NCBI GenBank assembly: GCA_013414765.1
Contig: CP058708.1
Location: 3,529,553 to 3,593,552, forward strand
Direction of reading: 5' to 3'
Origin: Candidatus Accumulibacter cognatus
GTDB lineage: Bacteria > Pseudomonadota > Gammaproteobacteria > Burkholderiales > Rhodocyclaceae
DNA: 64,000 nucleotides
The position numbers and the translations under genes were made by a program. The notes beneath the pieces are model-generated. The model saw only the letters and a program-made list of their open reading frames with translations, was not told the origin of the DNA and ran no database searches. Shown one piece after another: positions 45,258 to 56,829 of the stretch (position 1 is the stretch's first letter; every line of letters starts with the position of its first letter).

Positions 45258-45350
45258 CGTATTGTCCGGTGAGCATTCGGCAATGTCAAACGCGGACTGC
45301 CTAGATCGCGATTGCTATCGATTACGCTGCAGTAATAAAGGAGAGAAAAA

Positions 45351-46100
45351 TTGAAGATCCTCGTGCCAGTCAAACGGGTGGTGGATTACAACGTCAAGGT
45401 GCGCGTCAAGGCGGATGCGAGCGACGTCGATCTGGCCAACGTCAAAATGTCGATGAATCCCTTCGACGAAATCGCCGTCGAGGAAGCGGTGCGCCTCAAG
45501 GAAGCTGGTATCGCCACGGAGGTGGTGGTGGTTTCAGCGGGGGTGGCGAATTGCCAGGAAACCCTGCGCACGGCAATGGCCATCGGCGCCGACCGCGGCA
45601 TTCTTGTCCAGAGTGATGGCGAATTGCAGCCACTGGCCGTCGCTAAACTGCTCAAGGCGGTGTGTGAGAATGAACAACCGCAGATGGTCTTGTGTGGTAA
45701 GCAGGCGATCGACGACGATGCCAACCAGACCGGGCAGATGCTGGCCGGTTTGATGAACTGGCCGCAAGCGACCTTCGCCTCGAAGATCGTCGTCGCGGGC
45801 GGGCAGGCGACGGTCACGCGCGAGATCGATGGCGGTCTTGAAACCATCGAGGTGCCGTTGCCAGCGATGGTTTCTGTCGACCTCCGCCTCAACGAGCCGC
45901 GCTACGCGACCCTGCCGAACATCATGAAGGCCAAGCGGAAGCCGCTTGCGACGACCACTCCGGCGGCGCTCGGCGTCGATGTCACTGCGCGCCTGAAGAC
46001 ACTGAAGGTTGCCGAACCGCCAAAACGAACGGCGGGCATCAAGGTGGCCGATGCCGCCGATCTGGTGATAAAACTCAAGACTGAAGCAAAGGTGATCTGA
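45351..46100 (+). CDS. etfB: Electron transfer flavoprotein beta subunit
   Basis: Beta subunit of ETF, the soluble carrier that takes electrons from acyl-CoA dehydrogenases to ETF:quinone oxidoreductase. It has 249 residues starting '[18 protein letters not shown]', with the ETF-beta signature region around '[20 protein letters not shown]' and '[16 protein letters not shown]'. The start is a TTG with AAGGAGAG well placed upstream. It is the first gene of a set with etfA (two bases later), and an acyl-CoA dehydrogenase lies 1.6 kb on. Control by the divergent TetR protein is likely. Confidence 0.95.
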   Translation: MKILVPVKRVVDYNVKVRVKADASDVDLANVKMSMNPFDEIAVEEAVRLKEAGIATEVVVVSAGVANCQETLRTAMAIGADRGILVQSDGELQPLAVAKLLKAVCENEQPQMVLCGKQAIDDDANQTGQMLAGLMNWPQATFASKIVVAGGQATVTREIDGGLETIEVPLPAMVSVDLRLNEPRYATLPNIMKAKRKPLATTTPAALGVDVTARLKTLKVAEPPKRTAGIKVADAADLVIKLKTEAKVI

Positions 46101-46102
46101 CC

Positions 46103-47035
46103 ATGTCCATTCTCGTTATTGCTGAGCACGACAATACCTCGATCAAGGCGGCGACACATCATGCCGTTACTGCCGCAACCCGGATCGGTGGCGACATCCA
46201 TCTGCTGGTTGCCGGTAGCGCCTGTGCGCTGGCAGCCGAGTCTGCGGCACGGATCAGCGGTGTGAGCAAGGTGCTGGTCGCCGACGCTGCCGCCTATGCC
46301 GAGCAGTCGCCCGAGAACCTCGCCGCGCTGGTCGTGGCACAGGCTGCCGCCTATTCTCACCTGTTGGCTGCCGCGACCACCAGCGGCAAGAACTTTCTGC
46401 CACGCGTCGCCGCCTTGCTCGATGTGGCGCAGATCTCCGAGATCATCGCCGTCGATTCGGCCGATACTTTCAGGCGTCCGATCTACGCCGGCAACGTGGT
46501 TGCCACCGTCCAGTCAGCCGACCCGATCAAGGTCATCAGCGTGCGCGCGACCGCTTTCGAAGCGGCTGGCGAGGGGGGCAATGCCAGTATCGAGACTCTC
46601 GCTGCAGGTCCCGATATAGCCAAGAGCAGGTTGATCGGCCGCGAACTGACCAAGTCCGAACGTCCCGAACTGACCGCCGCCAAGGTCATCATCTCGGGGG
46701 GGCGCGGCATGGGCAGCAACGAGAACTTCCACAAATTGCTCGAACCCCTGGCCGACAAGCTGACGGCTGCGGTGGGTGCATCGCGTGCGGCGGTCGATGC
46801 CGGTTATGCGCCGAACGACTATCAGGTTGGCCAGACGGGCAAGATCGTCGCGCCGCAGCTCTACATCGCGGTCGGCATTTCGGGAGCCATCCAGCATCTG
46901 GCAGGAATGAAGGACAGCAAGGTGATTGTGGCCATCAACAAGGACGCCGAAGCGCCGATTTTTCAGGTTGCCGATTACGGGCTGGTCGGTGACCTCTTCG
47001 AAGTCCTGCCGGCGCTGCAGGCCGCCCTTGGCTGA
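46103..47035 (+). CDS. etfA: Electron transfer flavoprotein alpha subunit
   Basis: FAD-binding alpha subunit of ETF, 310 residues. The C-terminal FAD domain carries '[20 protein letters not shown]', '[25 protein letters not shown]' spread over about 205-260, and '[23 protein letters not shown]'. These are the classic ETF-alpha signatures. Its ATG follows etfB by two bases. Together EtfAB would serve the acyl-CoA dehydrogenase at 48.7 kb and others elsewhere. Confidence 0.95.
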   Translation: MSILVIAEHDNTSIKAATHHAVTAATRIGGDIHLLVAGSACALAAESAARISGVSKVLVADAAAYAEQSPENLAALVVAQAAAYSHLLAAATTSGKNFLPRVAALLDVAQISEIIAVDSADTFRRPIYAGNVVATVQSADPIKVISVRATAFEAAGEGGNASIETLAAGPDIAKSRLIGRELTKSERPELTAAKVIISGGRGMGSNENFHKLLEPLADKLTAAVGASRAAVDAGYAPNDYQVGQTGKIVAPQLYIAVGISGAIQHLAGMKDSKVIVAINKDAEAPIFQVADYGLVGDLFEVLPALQAALG

Positions 47036-47065
47036 GCGCTGCCGGGAACCGGAGCCGTGGGTCGC

Positions 47066-47731
47066 ATGAACCTGCCGGACGGACTGCTCGATGGGCAATG
47101 GACCTGGCTGGCATGGCTGCTGTTTGCCGCGTTCGCCTGGTTGGCGGCCAGGCGGGCGCCATGGCGGGTGCTGGCTGATAGCACCCGTTTGAACGCCTTT
47201 CTGGCGATGATCGTCGCGCTGATCCTGCTCTGGCATCTGCAGGCCGGAGTCAAACCCGGCCTTTCCCTGCACCTGCTTGGCGCGACGCTGTTGACCCTGT
47301 GTTTCGGATGGTCACTGGCATTCATCGGCCTTTGCCTGGTTCTGGTCGGGGTAAGCCTGAACGGAGCGGCCGGCAGCGAGGCTTTTGCAATCAACGCCCT
47401 GCTGATGGCGGGCGTCGGCGTGGCCGTCAGTCAGGGACTGCATCGACTGGTCGAATGGCTGCTGCCGCGCCACCTGTTCATCTATATTTTTTGCAAGGGT
47501 TTCTTCGCCGCGGCGCTGGCGGTGATGGCCGTCGGCGTGACGGTGTGCCTGCTGCTGGCGATGGCTGGAGCCTACTCCAGCGAGTATCTGATTGACGAGT
47601 ATCTCCCGTATTTCTTTCTGCTCGGTTTTTCCGAGGCATGGATTTCGGGAATGTTTGCTACCCTGTTTGCCGTCTATCGGCCGGATTTGCTGGCGGATTT
47701 TGAGGATGCACAGTTTCTCGGAAGAAAATGA
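47066..47731 (+). CDS. CbiM-like membrane protein (energy-coupling factor transporter S-component family)
   Basis: A 221-residue integral membrane protein with about six to seven helices, related to the CbiM/NikM substrate-binding family. Family-like segments are the N-terminal 'MNLPDGLL' and 'LPRHLFIYIFCKGFFAAAL'. In true Co/Ni transporters the N-terminal Met1-His2 binds metal; here residue 2 is Asn, and no CbiN, CbiQ or CbiO genes are nearby. A canonical cobalt or nickel role is therefore doubtful. I chose ATG 47066 over GTG 47057 because it matches the family start. It follows etfA by 30 bases. Confidence 0.75.
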   Translation: MNLPDGLLDGQWTWLAWLLFAAFAWLAARRAPWRVLADSTRLNAFLAMIVALILLWHLQAGVKPGLSLHLLGATLLTLCFGWSLAFIGLCLVLVGVSLNGAAGSEAFAINALLMAGVGVAVSQGLHRLVEWLLPRHLFIYIFCKGFFAAALAVMAVGVTVCLLLAMAGAYSSEYLIDEYLPYFFLLGFSEAWISGMFATLFAVYRPDLLADFEDAQFLGRK

Positions 47732-47774
47732 ATTCTCCTTGCCCATCCTTCGCACGCCACGGCCCGCTTCTCTG

Positions 47775-48551
47775 ATGGCACAGCCCGTCACCGGCTTCTG
47801 GCCGGGCCTTCGGCCAATGATCTGCGCGCTGCTTCTGCTGCTGGCGGTACCCGAGGCGCCAGCGCAGCCGCCGGCCGGAGACCCCGCAGATGCGGTCCAT
47901 CGAGAGCCGGGCCCTCTGCCGGCAGTCAAGCGGCGCGTGCCGCCGTTAACAGCCGGCGGCGTCAATGCCGAAGTGACGATGCCCTTGCGCCTGAGCGAAG
48001 AGCTGTCTGCGTCATCCGCAACCAGCGACCTTGGTCGTCAGTTGCTGCGCCTCGAACAGCGGACGATCGAGATCCTAAGAGGTACGAACACGGACCAGCA
48101 GGGGCTGAGCGACAAGCTGGCCTGGCTCGAAGCCAACGTCGCCGAACTGAGACGGGCAGAGGATCGCCTTGCAGGTGTGGCGGCGGCGATACCCTCGCCA
48201 TCGGCAGCTCCTCCCAGCGGCGGCGCTGCCGCAGCGGGGACGCCGTTGCCAGCTGCGACTGCTGCGTTGCCGGCAACCACGATCCCGACCGGGCCGGCTG
48301 CGGCCATTGAGTTTGAGCAGTGGGTCCTGTATGCCGGGGTCGCCGCCTTGGTGCTGGTGCTGGTGCTGTTGTTCCGTCGTCCCGCTGTGGTAGAAGTTCT
48401 CCCGAGTAACCCGAACGTTTCATCGATGCCGGATCGCAGTGAGCCTGTATTGTCTAACAGACCCAAGCGGTCGGCAAATCCGCCGCCGCCGGCCGCACCG
48501 GTTGATATGCCGCCTCGCCGCGGGGAAACGACTGCTGCGCGACCATCGTGA
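47775..48551 (+). CDS. Hypothetical exported protein with coiled coil and C-terminal membrane segment
   Basis: No family recognised. From ATG 47775 there are 258 residues: a signal-like hydrophobic stretch ('MICALLLLLAVPEAPAQ'), a Pro-rich linker, a probable short coiled coil ('LLRLEQRTIEILRGTNTDQQ' to 'LRRAEDRLAGVAAAI'), and an Ala/Pro/Thr-rich spacer. A membrane helix ('VLYAGVAALVLVLVLLFRR') and a Pro-rich basic tail follow. An alternative start at 47706 overlaps the previous gene. The reading frame and composition support a gene, but start and role are uncertain. Confidence 0.6.
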   Translation: MAQPVTGFWPGLRPMICALLLLLAVPEAPAQPPAGDPADAVHREPGPLPAVKRRVPPLTAGGVNAEVTMPLRLSEELSASSATSDLGRQLLRLEQRTIEILRGTNTDQQGLSDKLAWLEANVAELRRAEDRLAGVAAAIPSPSAAPPSGGAAAAGTPLPAATAALPATTIPTGPAAAIEFEQWVLYAGVAALVLVLVLLFRRPAVVEVLPSNPNVSSMPDRSEPVLSNRPKRSANPPPPAAPVDMPPRRGETTAARPS

Positions 48552-48668
48552 TGGGCAACGCAGAGGCTTCATCTTACCGGTAGTCGAGGAAGTATTGTTC
48601 CTGATCGATCTCACGGTGGCCTGAGAAGCTGCCCAGCCGTTCTACACAAACCCTATGAGGAGAAACAC

Positions 48669-50462
48669 ATGAGTGAATACATTGCCCCACTCCGTGACAT
48701 GCAGTTCGTGCTCCAGGAACTTGCTGGGCTTGAGCGGGTGGCTGAGCTGCCGGGTTGCGAGGAAGCAACGCCCGATCTGGTCGACGCGGTTCTCGAAGAG
48801 GCCGCGAGGTTTGCCACTGAAATCCTGTCACCGCTCAACTGGCCGGGAGACCAGGAGGGCGCCCGCTGGCACGACAAGATGGTGACCATGCCGGCGGGTT
48901 TCAAGGAAGCATACCGGATGTTCACCGACGGCGGCTGGCCGGCACTGGCCTGCGAACCGGAATGGGGAGGGCAGGGACTGCCGAAAGTGGTCGCGGCCGC
49001 CGTCGCCGAGATGTGGAAATCGGCCAATCATTCGTTTTCGTTGTGTCCGCTGCTTACCGCCGGTGCCATCGAGGCTCTGGTACTGACCGGCTCCGACCAG
49101 TTGAAGGCGACTTACCTCGAAAAGATGGTCAGCGGTCAATGGAGCGGGACGATGAACCTCACCGAGCCGAGCGCTGGTTCAGACCTGGCAGCCGTGCGCA
49201 CGCGTGCGGAACCGCAGGCCGACGGTAGCTACTTGATTTTCGGGCAGAAGATCTTCATTACCTACGGTGAGCACGATCTGACGGAGAACATCATCCACCT
49301 TGTGCTGGCGCGGACGCCGACAGCGCCCGAGGGCGTCAAGGGGATTTCGCTGTTCGTCGTGCCGAAGTTCATGGTCAATGACGACGGCAGTCTCGGCGAT
49401 CGTAACGATGCCTACTGTGTGTCGATCGAGCACAAGCTCGGCATCCACGCCAGCCCAACCGCGATCATGGCCTTTGGGGATCATCGCGGTGCTGTCGGCT
49501 ATCTGGTCGGTGAGGAGAATCGCGGTCTCGAGTACATGTTCATCATGATGAACGCCGCGCGCTTCGGCGTCGGTCTCGAAGGCGTCGCCGCTTGCGAGCG
49601 CGCATACCAGCGTGCACGCGATTACGCACGCGAACGTGTACAGTGTACCGATATCGGCGTGCGCGGTGGTCCAAAAGTGGCGATCATCAAGCATCCCGAC
49701 GTGCGCCGCATGCTGATGACCATGCGCTCGCGCGCTGAAGCCACGCGGGCACTGGCCTACGTGGTGGCGGCAGCACACGACACCGCGCTCCGTCATCCGG
49801 ATGTCGCCGAGCGCAAGCGCCAACAGGCCTTCGTTGATCTGATGATTCCGGTAGTCAAGGGCTGGAGCACCGAGTCGGGTGTCAGCATCGCCTCGATCGG
49901 CGTGCAGGTGCACGGCGGCATGGGTTATGTCGAAGAGACCGGTGCCGCGCAGCACCTGCGTGACGCACAGATTTCGACGATCTACGAGGGCACCACCGGC
50001 ATCCAGGCCAACGATCTGATCGGCCGCAAGATGGCACGCGAAAACGGCGCCACCCTGAAGGCGGTGATCGAAGAAATGCGCGCGCTCGACGCCGATCTCG
50101 CCGGACGGGAGGGCGGACATCTTGCGGCCATTCGCAGTCGCTTCAGGGCTGGCATCGACGCCCTCGCGGTTGCCGGCGAGTGGCTGGTGACCACCTACGG
50201 GGTGGACGTTCGTGCTGCATCGGCCGGCGCGGTGCCGTTCCTGATGTTGCTCGGGATTGTCGCCGGTGGTTGGCAGATGGCGCGTGCGGGGCTGATTGCG
50301 CAGGCGAAGATCGACGCTGGTGACAGTGATCCCTTCTATGCCGCGAAGATCATCACTGCCCGCTTCTATGCTGACCATGTGTTGTCGCAGGCTGCCGGCC
50401 TGGCGAGCAGCATCACCGAGGGTGTCGAAGGCGTCAACGCCTTGCCTGAAGACCTGTTTTGA
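48669..50462 (+). CDS. Acyl-CoA dehydrogenase (long, C-terminal-extended type)
   Basis: FAD enzyme that desaturates acyl-CoA and passes electrons to ETF. The 597 residues comprise the usual N-terminal, beta and C-terminal helical domains ('MNLTEPSAGSDLAAVRTRAE', 'GVQVHGGMGYVEETGAAQHL', 'IYEGTTGIQANDLIGRK' with the likely catalytic glutamate). An added C-terminal domain (about 470-597) is typical of the 600-residue class often annotated as 3-methylmercaptopropionyl-CoA or acyl-CoA dehydrogenase. The substrate is not predictable. A ribosome site (GAGGAGAAAC) precedes it. It belongs functionally with etfBA upstream. Confidence 0.92.
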   Translation: MSEYIAPLRDMQFVLQELAGLERVAELPGCEEATPDLVDAVLEEAARFATEILSPLNWPGDQEGARWHDKMVTMPAGFKEAYRMFTDGGWPALACEPEWGGQGLPKVVAAAVAEMWKSANHSFSLCPLLTAGAIEALVLTGSDQLKATYLEKMVSGQWSGTMNLTEPSAGSDLAAVRTRAEPQADGSYLIFGQKIFITYGEHDLTENIIHLVLARTPTAPEGVKGISLFVVPKFMVNDDGSLGDRNDAYCVSIEHKLGIHASPTAIMAFGDHRGAVGYLVGEENRGLEYMFIMMNAARFGVGLEGVAACERAYQRARDYARERVQCTDIGVRGGPKVAIIKHPDVRRMLMTMRSRAEATRALAYVVAAAHDTALRHPDVAERKRQQAFVDLMIPVVKGWSTESGVSIASIGVQVHGGMGYVEETGAAQHLRDAQISTIYEGTTGIQANDLIGRKMARENGATLKAVIEEMRALDADLAGREGGHLAAIRSRFRAGIDALAVAGEWLVTTYGVDVRAASAGAVPFLMLLGIVAGGWQMARAGLIAQAKIDAGDSDPFYAAKIITARFYADHVLSQAAGLASSITEGVEGVNALPEDLF

Positions 50463-50567
50463 TCGGGCCGGCCGGTTGCGGTCCCGTGTATGGCGGTCGC
50501 AGCCGGCTTGCGCCGGCATCTCCGGGTGACTGGCGGGAGTCGTCAGCTACCCGATCAAGGAATTTCC

Positions 50568-50975
50568 ATGACCAATCCACGCATACTCGTCCTGACCACG
50601 CAGATTCCTATCCGCTGGGGTGACATGGACGCCTACGGCCACGTCAACAACACCATTTATTTTCGTTACATGGAGCAGGCGCGGGTCGAGTTTCTCGAAC
50701 AGATCGGCTGCACGCTGACGCCGCGTGGCCAGGCGCCCGTGATCATCAACGCCAGTTGCACCTTCCTGATCCCGATCAACTACCCTGGTGTCGTCGAAGT
50801 GCGAATGTTCTGCGGACATCCCGGCCGCAGCAGCGTACAGACGCATTACGAAATCCGCCGACAGGGAGACGATACGCTGTACGCGACCGGCGACGCCAAG
50901 ATCGTCTGGATGGATGTGGCGACCGGCAAATCGGTGCCGATTCCGGAAAGCATGCGCGCTGCTCTGCCAGCCTGA
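50568..50975 (+). CDS. Acyl-CoA thioesterase (hotdog fold, YbgC/4HBT-like)
   Basis: A 135-residue single-hotdog thioesterase. The active-site segment '[21 protein letters not shown]' (about residues 14-34) contains the catalytic aspartate of the 4-hydroxybenzoyl-CoA thioesterase group, and the rest forms the beta-sheet ('[17 protein letters not shown]'). From ATG 50568 the length is typical; a longer upstream frame lacks support. It lies between an acyl-CoA dehydrogenase and acetoacetyl-CoA synthetase, suggesting release or salvage of an acyl-CoA in the same pathway. Confidence 0.88.
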   Translation: MTNPRILVLTTQIPIRWGDMDAYGHVNNTIYFRYMEQARVEFLEQIGCTLTPRGQAPVIINASCTFLIPINYPGVVEVRMFCGHPGRSSVQTHYEIRRQGDDTLYATGDAKIVWMDVATGKSVPIPESMRAALPA

Positions 50976-50989
50976 AGAGGGGAGGGGAG

Positions 50990-52966
<1,977 letters not shown>

Positions 52967-53032
52967 ACAGTTGAGTCTCTTGCCGTAGCTTCGCGCAACG
53001 GCCACATAGACTGTCAGTAACCTGTTCATTGG

Positions 53033-55045
53033 ATGGCGCTAATCCTGACGCATGGCGTGCTGGCGACACTGGCTGGCCTCCTCGGCGCTTTTATTGCGCA
53101 ACATCACCCGCTGTGGCCGGCATCGCTGAATACGATTCTTGTTGTCTGGTGCCTGGCCGTCTACTGGTACCCGTATATCTGGCTATTCGTTCTGCCGGCG
53201 CTGTTGCCGGTCGCCGGTTTTTCCGCGTGGACCGGATGGATCGGCATCGATGAGTTCGACTTGCTAGTGCTTGGTGCGGCGGCCGGATGCCATGCGCGCA
53301 TGGCAACCGGCCAATTACGGAGCATCTCTCAATCCAAACTCGTCACCAGGCAGCCACCCGAACCGCAGCGCTTTGCGGGACAGTCCATAGATACGTGCCG
53401 TGAGCCCGAATGGACCAGGCAGTTCGGCTTCACGCAGATCTGGCTGGGCGCCTTGGCCGTATCCTACCTGTGGGCAACGCTGCGCGGTCTGGCCGATGCC
53501 GGCGGATTTTCCCTGGGGTGGTTCCAGGGTTATGAAGATCCCTTGAACAGTCTGCGCATTGCCAAGAGCTTCTTGTTGGCAATGCTCTTGTTACCAGCCT
53601 TGCGGAGTCAGCTGCAGAATGGGGCGGCACTGGCGGGGCAATGCCTTGCGGCCGGGATGGCGAGTGGGCTGGGCGGGGTGGGTCTGGCCGTTATCTGGGA
53701 ACGTAACGGCTATCCCGGACTGCTGGACTTTTCAACCCCCTATCGCAGCACGGCGCTATTCTGGGAAATGCATGTCGGTGGCGCAGCGATCGATGCTTTC
53801 CTTGCCCTGGCGGTGCCATTTGCGGTCTATGCAGTGGTGCACGCGCGCACCCGATGGCACTGGGTGGTCGCTGCGTGCCTGGCAGTGGTCGCTGGCCATG
53901 CCTGCCTGACCACTTTTTCTCGTGCCGTTTATCTGGGTGTCGGCGTGTCCCTGCTCGTCCTCGCCTGGCGTTTGCCGGTGCCCTGGCTGCGGCGATTTCG
54001 GCTGGCGCGCGCCATCGGTCCTGTCGCCACCGCCAGAGTCCCCGAGCCGGAGCCTTGGCGGCGGTGGGGAGGTCGGCTGCTGGTTAGTGTGCTGATCCTT
54101 GAGGTCCTGACGGTCCTGTGTCTAGGGGATTTCATGGGCAGCAGGGTGTCAGCCGGGGAGCGCGATCTGGTTGGTCGCCTGCAGCATTGGCAAGAGGGCC
54201 TGAGCCTGCTACGTACGCTCCCGGAATGGCTGCTGGGCAGAGGACTCGGGCGTTTCCCTGCCAGCTATTCGCAGACCATTCCCGGACGTGCGATGCCAGG
54301 TCGCCTGCAGATCGTCGAGGCAGGCGAGGGGAGCCATCTACGCATTTTCCGACTGCCTCACAGTGCACGCGCTAGTGGCGCTTTCGAACTGCTTCAGCGG
54401 GTCCCGGCGTTTGTTGCAGGGAGTACCTATACGCTGGCAATGGACCTGCGCGCGCCGCATCCAGCGAAACTGCGTGTCGGCTTGTGCCACCAGCATCTTC
54501 TTTATGCCGCGAACTGCGCACAGACTGGCCTGACCTTGTCGGGCAAGGATGAGCAATGGGATCACTTTACGCTGACCTTCACAGCGGGCAAGGACGGCTC
54601 CCGAGGTTGGCCGCCATGGCTGGGGTTCCTCTCACTACGGCTGGAGGGAGGAGCTGACTTCGTCGATGTTGACCATTTGAGCCTGATCAATGCGAACGGC
54701 CATCAGCTACTCGACAACGGCGATTTTTCCAGTGACATGGCGCACTGGTTCTTCGCTGGCCGCCATTACTTCCTGCCGTGGCATGTCGACAGCATATTCA
54801 TCGAGACCCTGATTGATCAGGGAGCCGTTGGCCTGCTTCTGCTTCTCGGTCTGCTCGGCCTGGCGTTGGCCAATCTGCTGTGGGGTCGCGGGCGCGAGCA
54901 TGTCCTCGCACCCTACTTGCTGGCAGCCCTGACGGGCTGTCTGGTCGTTGGTATGTTCTCGAGCGTGCTGGACATGCCGAGGTCTGCTTTCCTGTTGTAC
55001 TTGCTAACATGCTTTGCACTGTTCCTCGAAGAAGGTTCCCCCTGA
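53033..55045 (+). CDS. O-antigen ligase/polymerase-like membrane protein with embedded carbohydrate-binding-like domain
   Basis: A 670-residue inner-membrane protein at the start of the exopolysaccharide locus. About ten helices fill residues 1-365, a large periplasmic loop spans about 370-580, and three or so helices end the protein. The middle resembles the Wzy_C/O-antigen ligase fold ('TTFSRAVYLGVGVSLLVLAW'). Unusually, the loop contains about 415-575 residues of beta-rich sequence like a CBM4/9 jelly roll ('GSTYTLAMDLRAPHPAKLRV', 'DEQWDHFTLTFTAG', 'HQLLDNGDFSSDMAHWF'). It would polymerise or ligate the polymer initiated by the next gene. Domain calls are by eye. Confidence 0.75.
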   Translation: MALILTHGVLATLAGLLGAFIAQHHPLWPASLNTILVVWCLAVYWYPYIWLFVLPALLPVAGFSAWTGWIGIDEFDLLVLGAAAGCHARMATGQLRSISQSKLVTRQPPEPQRFAGQSIDTCREPEWTRQFGFTQIWLGALAVSYLWATLRGLADAGGFSLGWFQGYEDPLNSLRIAKSFLLAMLLLPALRSQLQNGAALAGQCLAAGMASGLGGVGLAVIWERNGYPGLLDFSTPYRSTALFWEMHVGGAAIDAFLALAVPFAVYAVVHARTRWHWVVAACLAVVAGHACLTTFSRAVYLGVGVSLLVLAWRLPVPWLRRFRLARAIGPVATARVPEPEPWRRWGGRLLVSVLILEVLTVLCLGDFMGSRVSAGERDLVGRLQHWQEGLSLLRTLPEWLLGRGLGRFPASYSQTIPGRAMPGRLQIVEAGEGSHLRIFRLPHSARASGAFELLQRVPAFVAGSTYTLAMDLRAPHPAKLRVGLCHQHLLYAANCAQTGLTLSGKDEQWDHFTLTFTAGKDGSRGWPPWLGFLSLRLEGGADFVDVDHLSLINANGHQLLDNGDFSSDMAHWFFAGRHYFLPWHVDSIFIETLIDQGAVGLLLLLGLLGLALANLLWGRGREHVLAPYLLAALTGCLVVGMFSSVLDMPRSAFLLYLLTCFALFLEEGSP

Positions 55046-55385
55046 GGGGCTTTAAAGCGCCTTCCTCATCCCTGAAAACATCTTGAAGGTTGTCGCCGGA
55101 TGTATAATTCCAGCATATAGGAAACTTTGTGATTATACAATAATTAATTATATCATATGGTTGTTTCGTTTTTCGAAAGTATTATCTTGATTTTCAACAG
55201 GCATGGCAGGGCTTTCTTCCTCTCTGGTATTGTCCCTGGCTTGTGCATTAGGTCACGTTCTCCAATTATCTGCGGTGATAGCCTTCGTTGCGTGTCGTTC
55301 GCCGAGCTTTTCTGATTTAAAGCAGCTCTCAGAGCAGCAGTCATCAACGAGAAGTATTCAGGTTTATGCCTGCAAGGAGTCTATC
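55046..55385. other. AT-rich leader region before the exopolysaccharide glycosyltransferase
   Basis: 340 bases with no supported gene. It is markedly AT-rich at 55100-55200, with a -10-like TATAAT at 55103-55108 but no well-spaced -35. A 61-codon open extension of the next frame starts at 55203 but is not protein-like. AAGGAG at 55374-55379 is the ribosome site for GTG 55386. A long regulatory leader is possible. Confidence 0.5.
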
Positions 55386-56768
55386 GTGATCAAGGTGTTC
55401 AATCATTGGTTTCATCGGAAGACGGTTGCCCAAGTGGCAGTTGACCTGATGTTCCCGGTTGCGTGTGTGGTTCTTGCCGCCATGTGGATCGGGCATGGCG
55501 CTCCGCTCGCTCTGGAGCGGGTGGCTTTCTATGCAGTGATTTTCGCGCTGACGATGATCATCCTGAATGCCTGGCTGGGCATCTATCAGCGGGTGCATAG
55601 CCGCACGCGGGAAGAGACCCAGGCGCGCGCGGTGCTGTCGCTCTACCTGGCGATTCCGCTGGCGTATCTGGTGTTTGCGCTGCTTTCGGTAGCCGAGGTC
55701 GATCGCGGTTTCATGTTGCTGTCCGGCCTGGCGGCGCTCTTTGCGACATTGTCGCGGCGTGTGCATCTGGCGCATAGCCGCACAAGTTCCTTGCTGAGTC
55801 ACCGCGTGCTGGTTCTCGGGGTCGGTGAGGAAGCGGAAAACGTCGGTCGCGTACTGCATAAATCGGATCCGGATATCCATATCGTTGGCTTCTATCCTTC
55901 CGTCAACGACACTGAGATCGTTGTTCCTGCGCAGGTCATTCTTTCCCAGGATCGGTCGCTTTCAGACACGGCGCATGCCTTGAGAGTCGACGAGATCATC
56001 GTTGCCGTGCGCGAGCGCCGCGGGGGCTCACTACCCTTGCGCGAACTTCTCGACTGCAAGCTCTCCGGTGTCCGTGTGCTCGATCTGGCGAGTTACTTCG
56101 AACGTGCCCTTGGGCAGATTCGCCTCGATTCCCTGCGTGTAGGCTGGCTGATTTTTGGTGAGGGTTTTCGGCAGAGTTGGCGGCGGACGACGATCAAGCG
56201 GCTGTTCGACATCGTGGTAGCGTTCCTGATGCTGCTGCTTGCCACACCGGTGATGCTCCTGGCAGCGATTCTGATCGTCCTCGAAGATGGTTTTCCAATC
56301 TTTTATCGGCAGGAGCGGGTCGGTCTCGATGGTCGTTTGTTCAAAATCATCAAGTTTCGCAGCATGCGCAACGATGCCGAGAGTGACGGCAAGCCGCGCT
56401 GGGCGATGGTCGATGATGATCGTGTCACGCGTGTCGGGCGTGTCCTGCGCAAGCTGCGTATCGATGAATTGCCACAGTTGTACAATGTGCTGACGGGGGA
56501 TATGAGTCTGGTAGGGCCGCGTCCGGAGCGTCCCTATTTTGTCGACCAGCTGACACGTGACATTCCTTTTTTCGCGGTACGCCATAGTGTCAAGCCAGGA
56601 CTCACTGGCTGGGCGCAAGTGAGTTATCCCTACGGGGCGACGATCGATGATGCTGTCCAGAAACTGCAATACGATCTGTATTATGTCAAGAATCACAGTC
56701 TGTTCCTTGATGTGGTCGTTCTCTTCGAGACTGTCGGCGTGGTCTTGACGGGCAAGGGGGCTCGGTGA
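55386..56768 (+). CDS. TIGR03013-family XrtA/PEP-CTERM sugar transferase (initiating glycosyl-1-phosphate transferase)
   Basis: Polyprenyl-phosphate sugar-1-phosphate transferase that loads the first sugar on undecaprenyl phosphate. From GTG 55386 it has 460 residues. Four N-terminal membrane helices and a Rossmann-like CoA-binding-type domain ('HRVLVLGVGEEAENVGRVL') precede one more helix (about 270-292, 'LFDIVVAFLMLLLATPVMLL'). The catalytic bacterial sugar transferase domain carries 'IFYRQERVGLDGRLFKIIKFRSM', split here as 'FYRQERVG' and 'IIKFRSM', then 'RIDELPQLYNVLTGDMSLVG' and 'KPGLTGWAQV'. This subtype is tied to exosortase A loci. The start is set by AAGGAG six bases upstream and by the family N-terminus 'IKVFNHWFHRKT'. 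Confidence 0.92.
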   Translation: MIKVFNHWFHRKTVAQVAVDLMFPVACVVLAAMWIGHGAPLALERVAFYAVIFALTMIILNAWLGIYQRVHSRTREETQARAVLSLYLAIPLAYLVFALLSVAEVDRGFMLLSGLAALFATLSRRVHLAHSRTSSLLSHRVLVLGVGEEAENVGRVLHKSDPDIHIVGFYPSVNDTEIVVPAQVILSQDRSLSDTAHALRVDEIIVAVRERRGGSLPLRELLDCKLSGVRVLDLASYFERALGQIRLDSLRVGWLIFGEGFRQSWRRTTIKRLFDIVVAFLMLLLATPVMLLAAILIVLEDGFPIFYRQERVGLDGRLFKIIKFRSMRNDAESDGKPRWAMVDDDRVTRVGRVLRKLRIDELPQLYNVLTGDMSLVGPRPERPYFVDQLTRDIPFFAVRHSVKPGLTGWAQVSYPYGATIDDAVQKLQYDLYYVKNHSLFLDVVVLFETVGVVLTGKGAR

Positions 56769-56829
56769 ATAGTCTGCCACGGGCTACACCATGATTGCGG
56801 ATGGTCATGCGAAAGTATAGATCTCGTTG

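Noticed and set aside
49179-50519. 446-codon minus-strand frame opposite the acyl-CoA dehydrogenase
   Set aside because: Composition is that of a shadow frame, and the dehydrogenase motifs are on the plus strand.
55083-55108. Promoter TTGAAG...TATAAT ahead of the exopolysaccharide gene
   Set aside because: The -10 is perfect but the spacing to the -35-like sequence is only 14 bases, so it is not claimed as a promoter.
55203-55385. N-terminal extension of the exopolysaccharide sugar transferase
   Set aside because: The 61 extra residues lack family similarity, and GTG 55386 has an ideal ribosome site and the conserved N-terminus.
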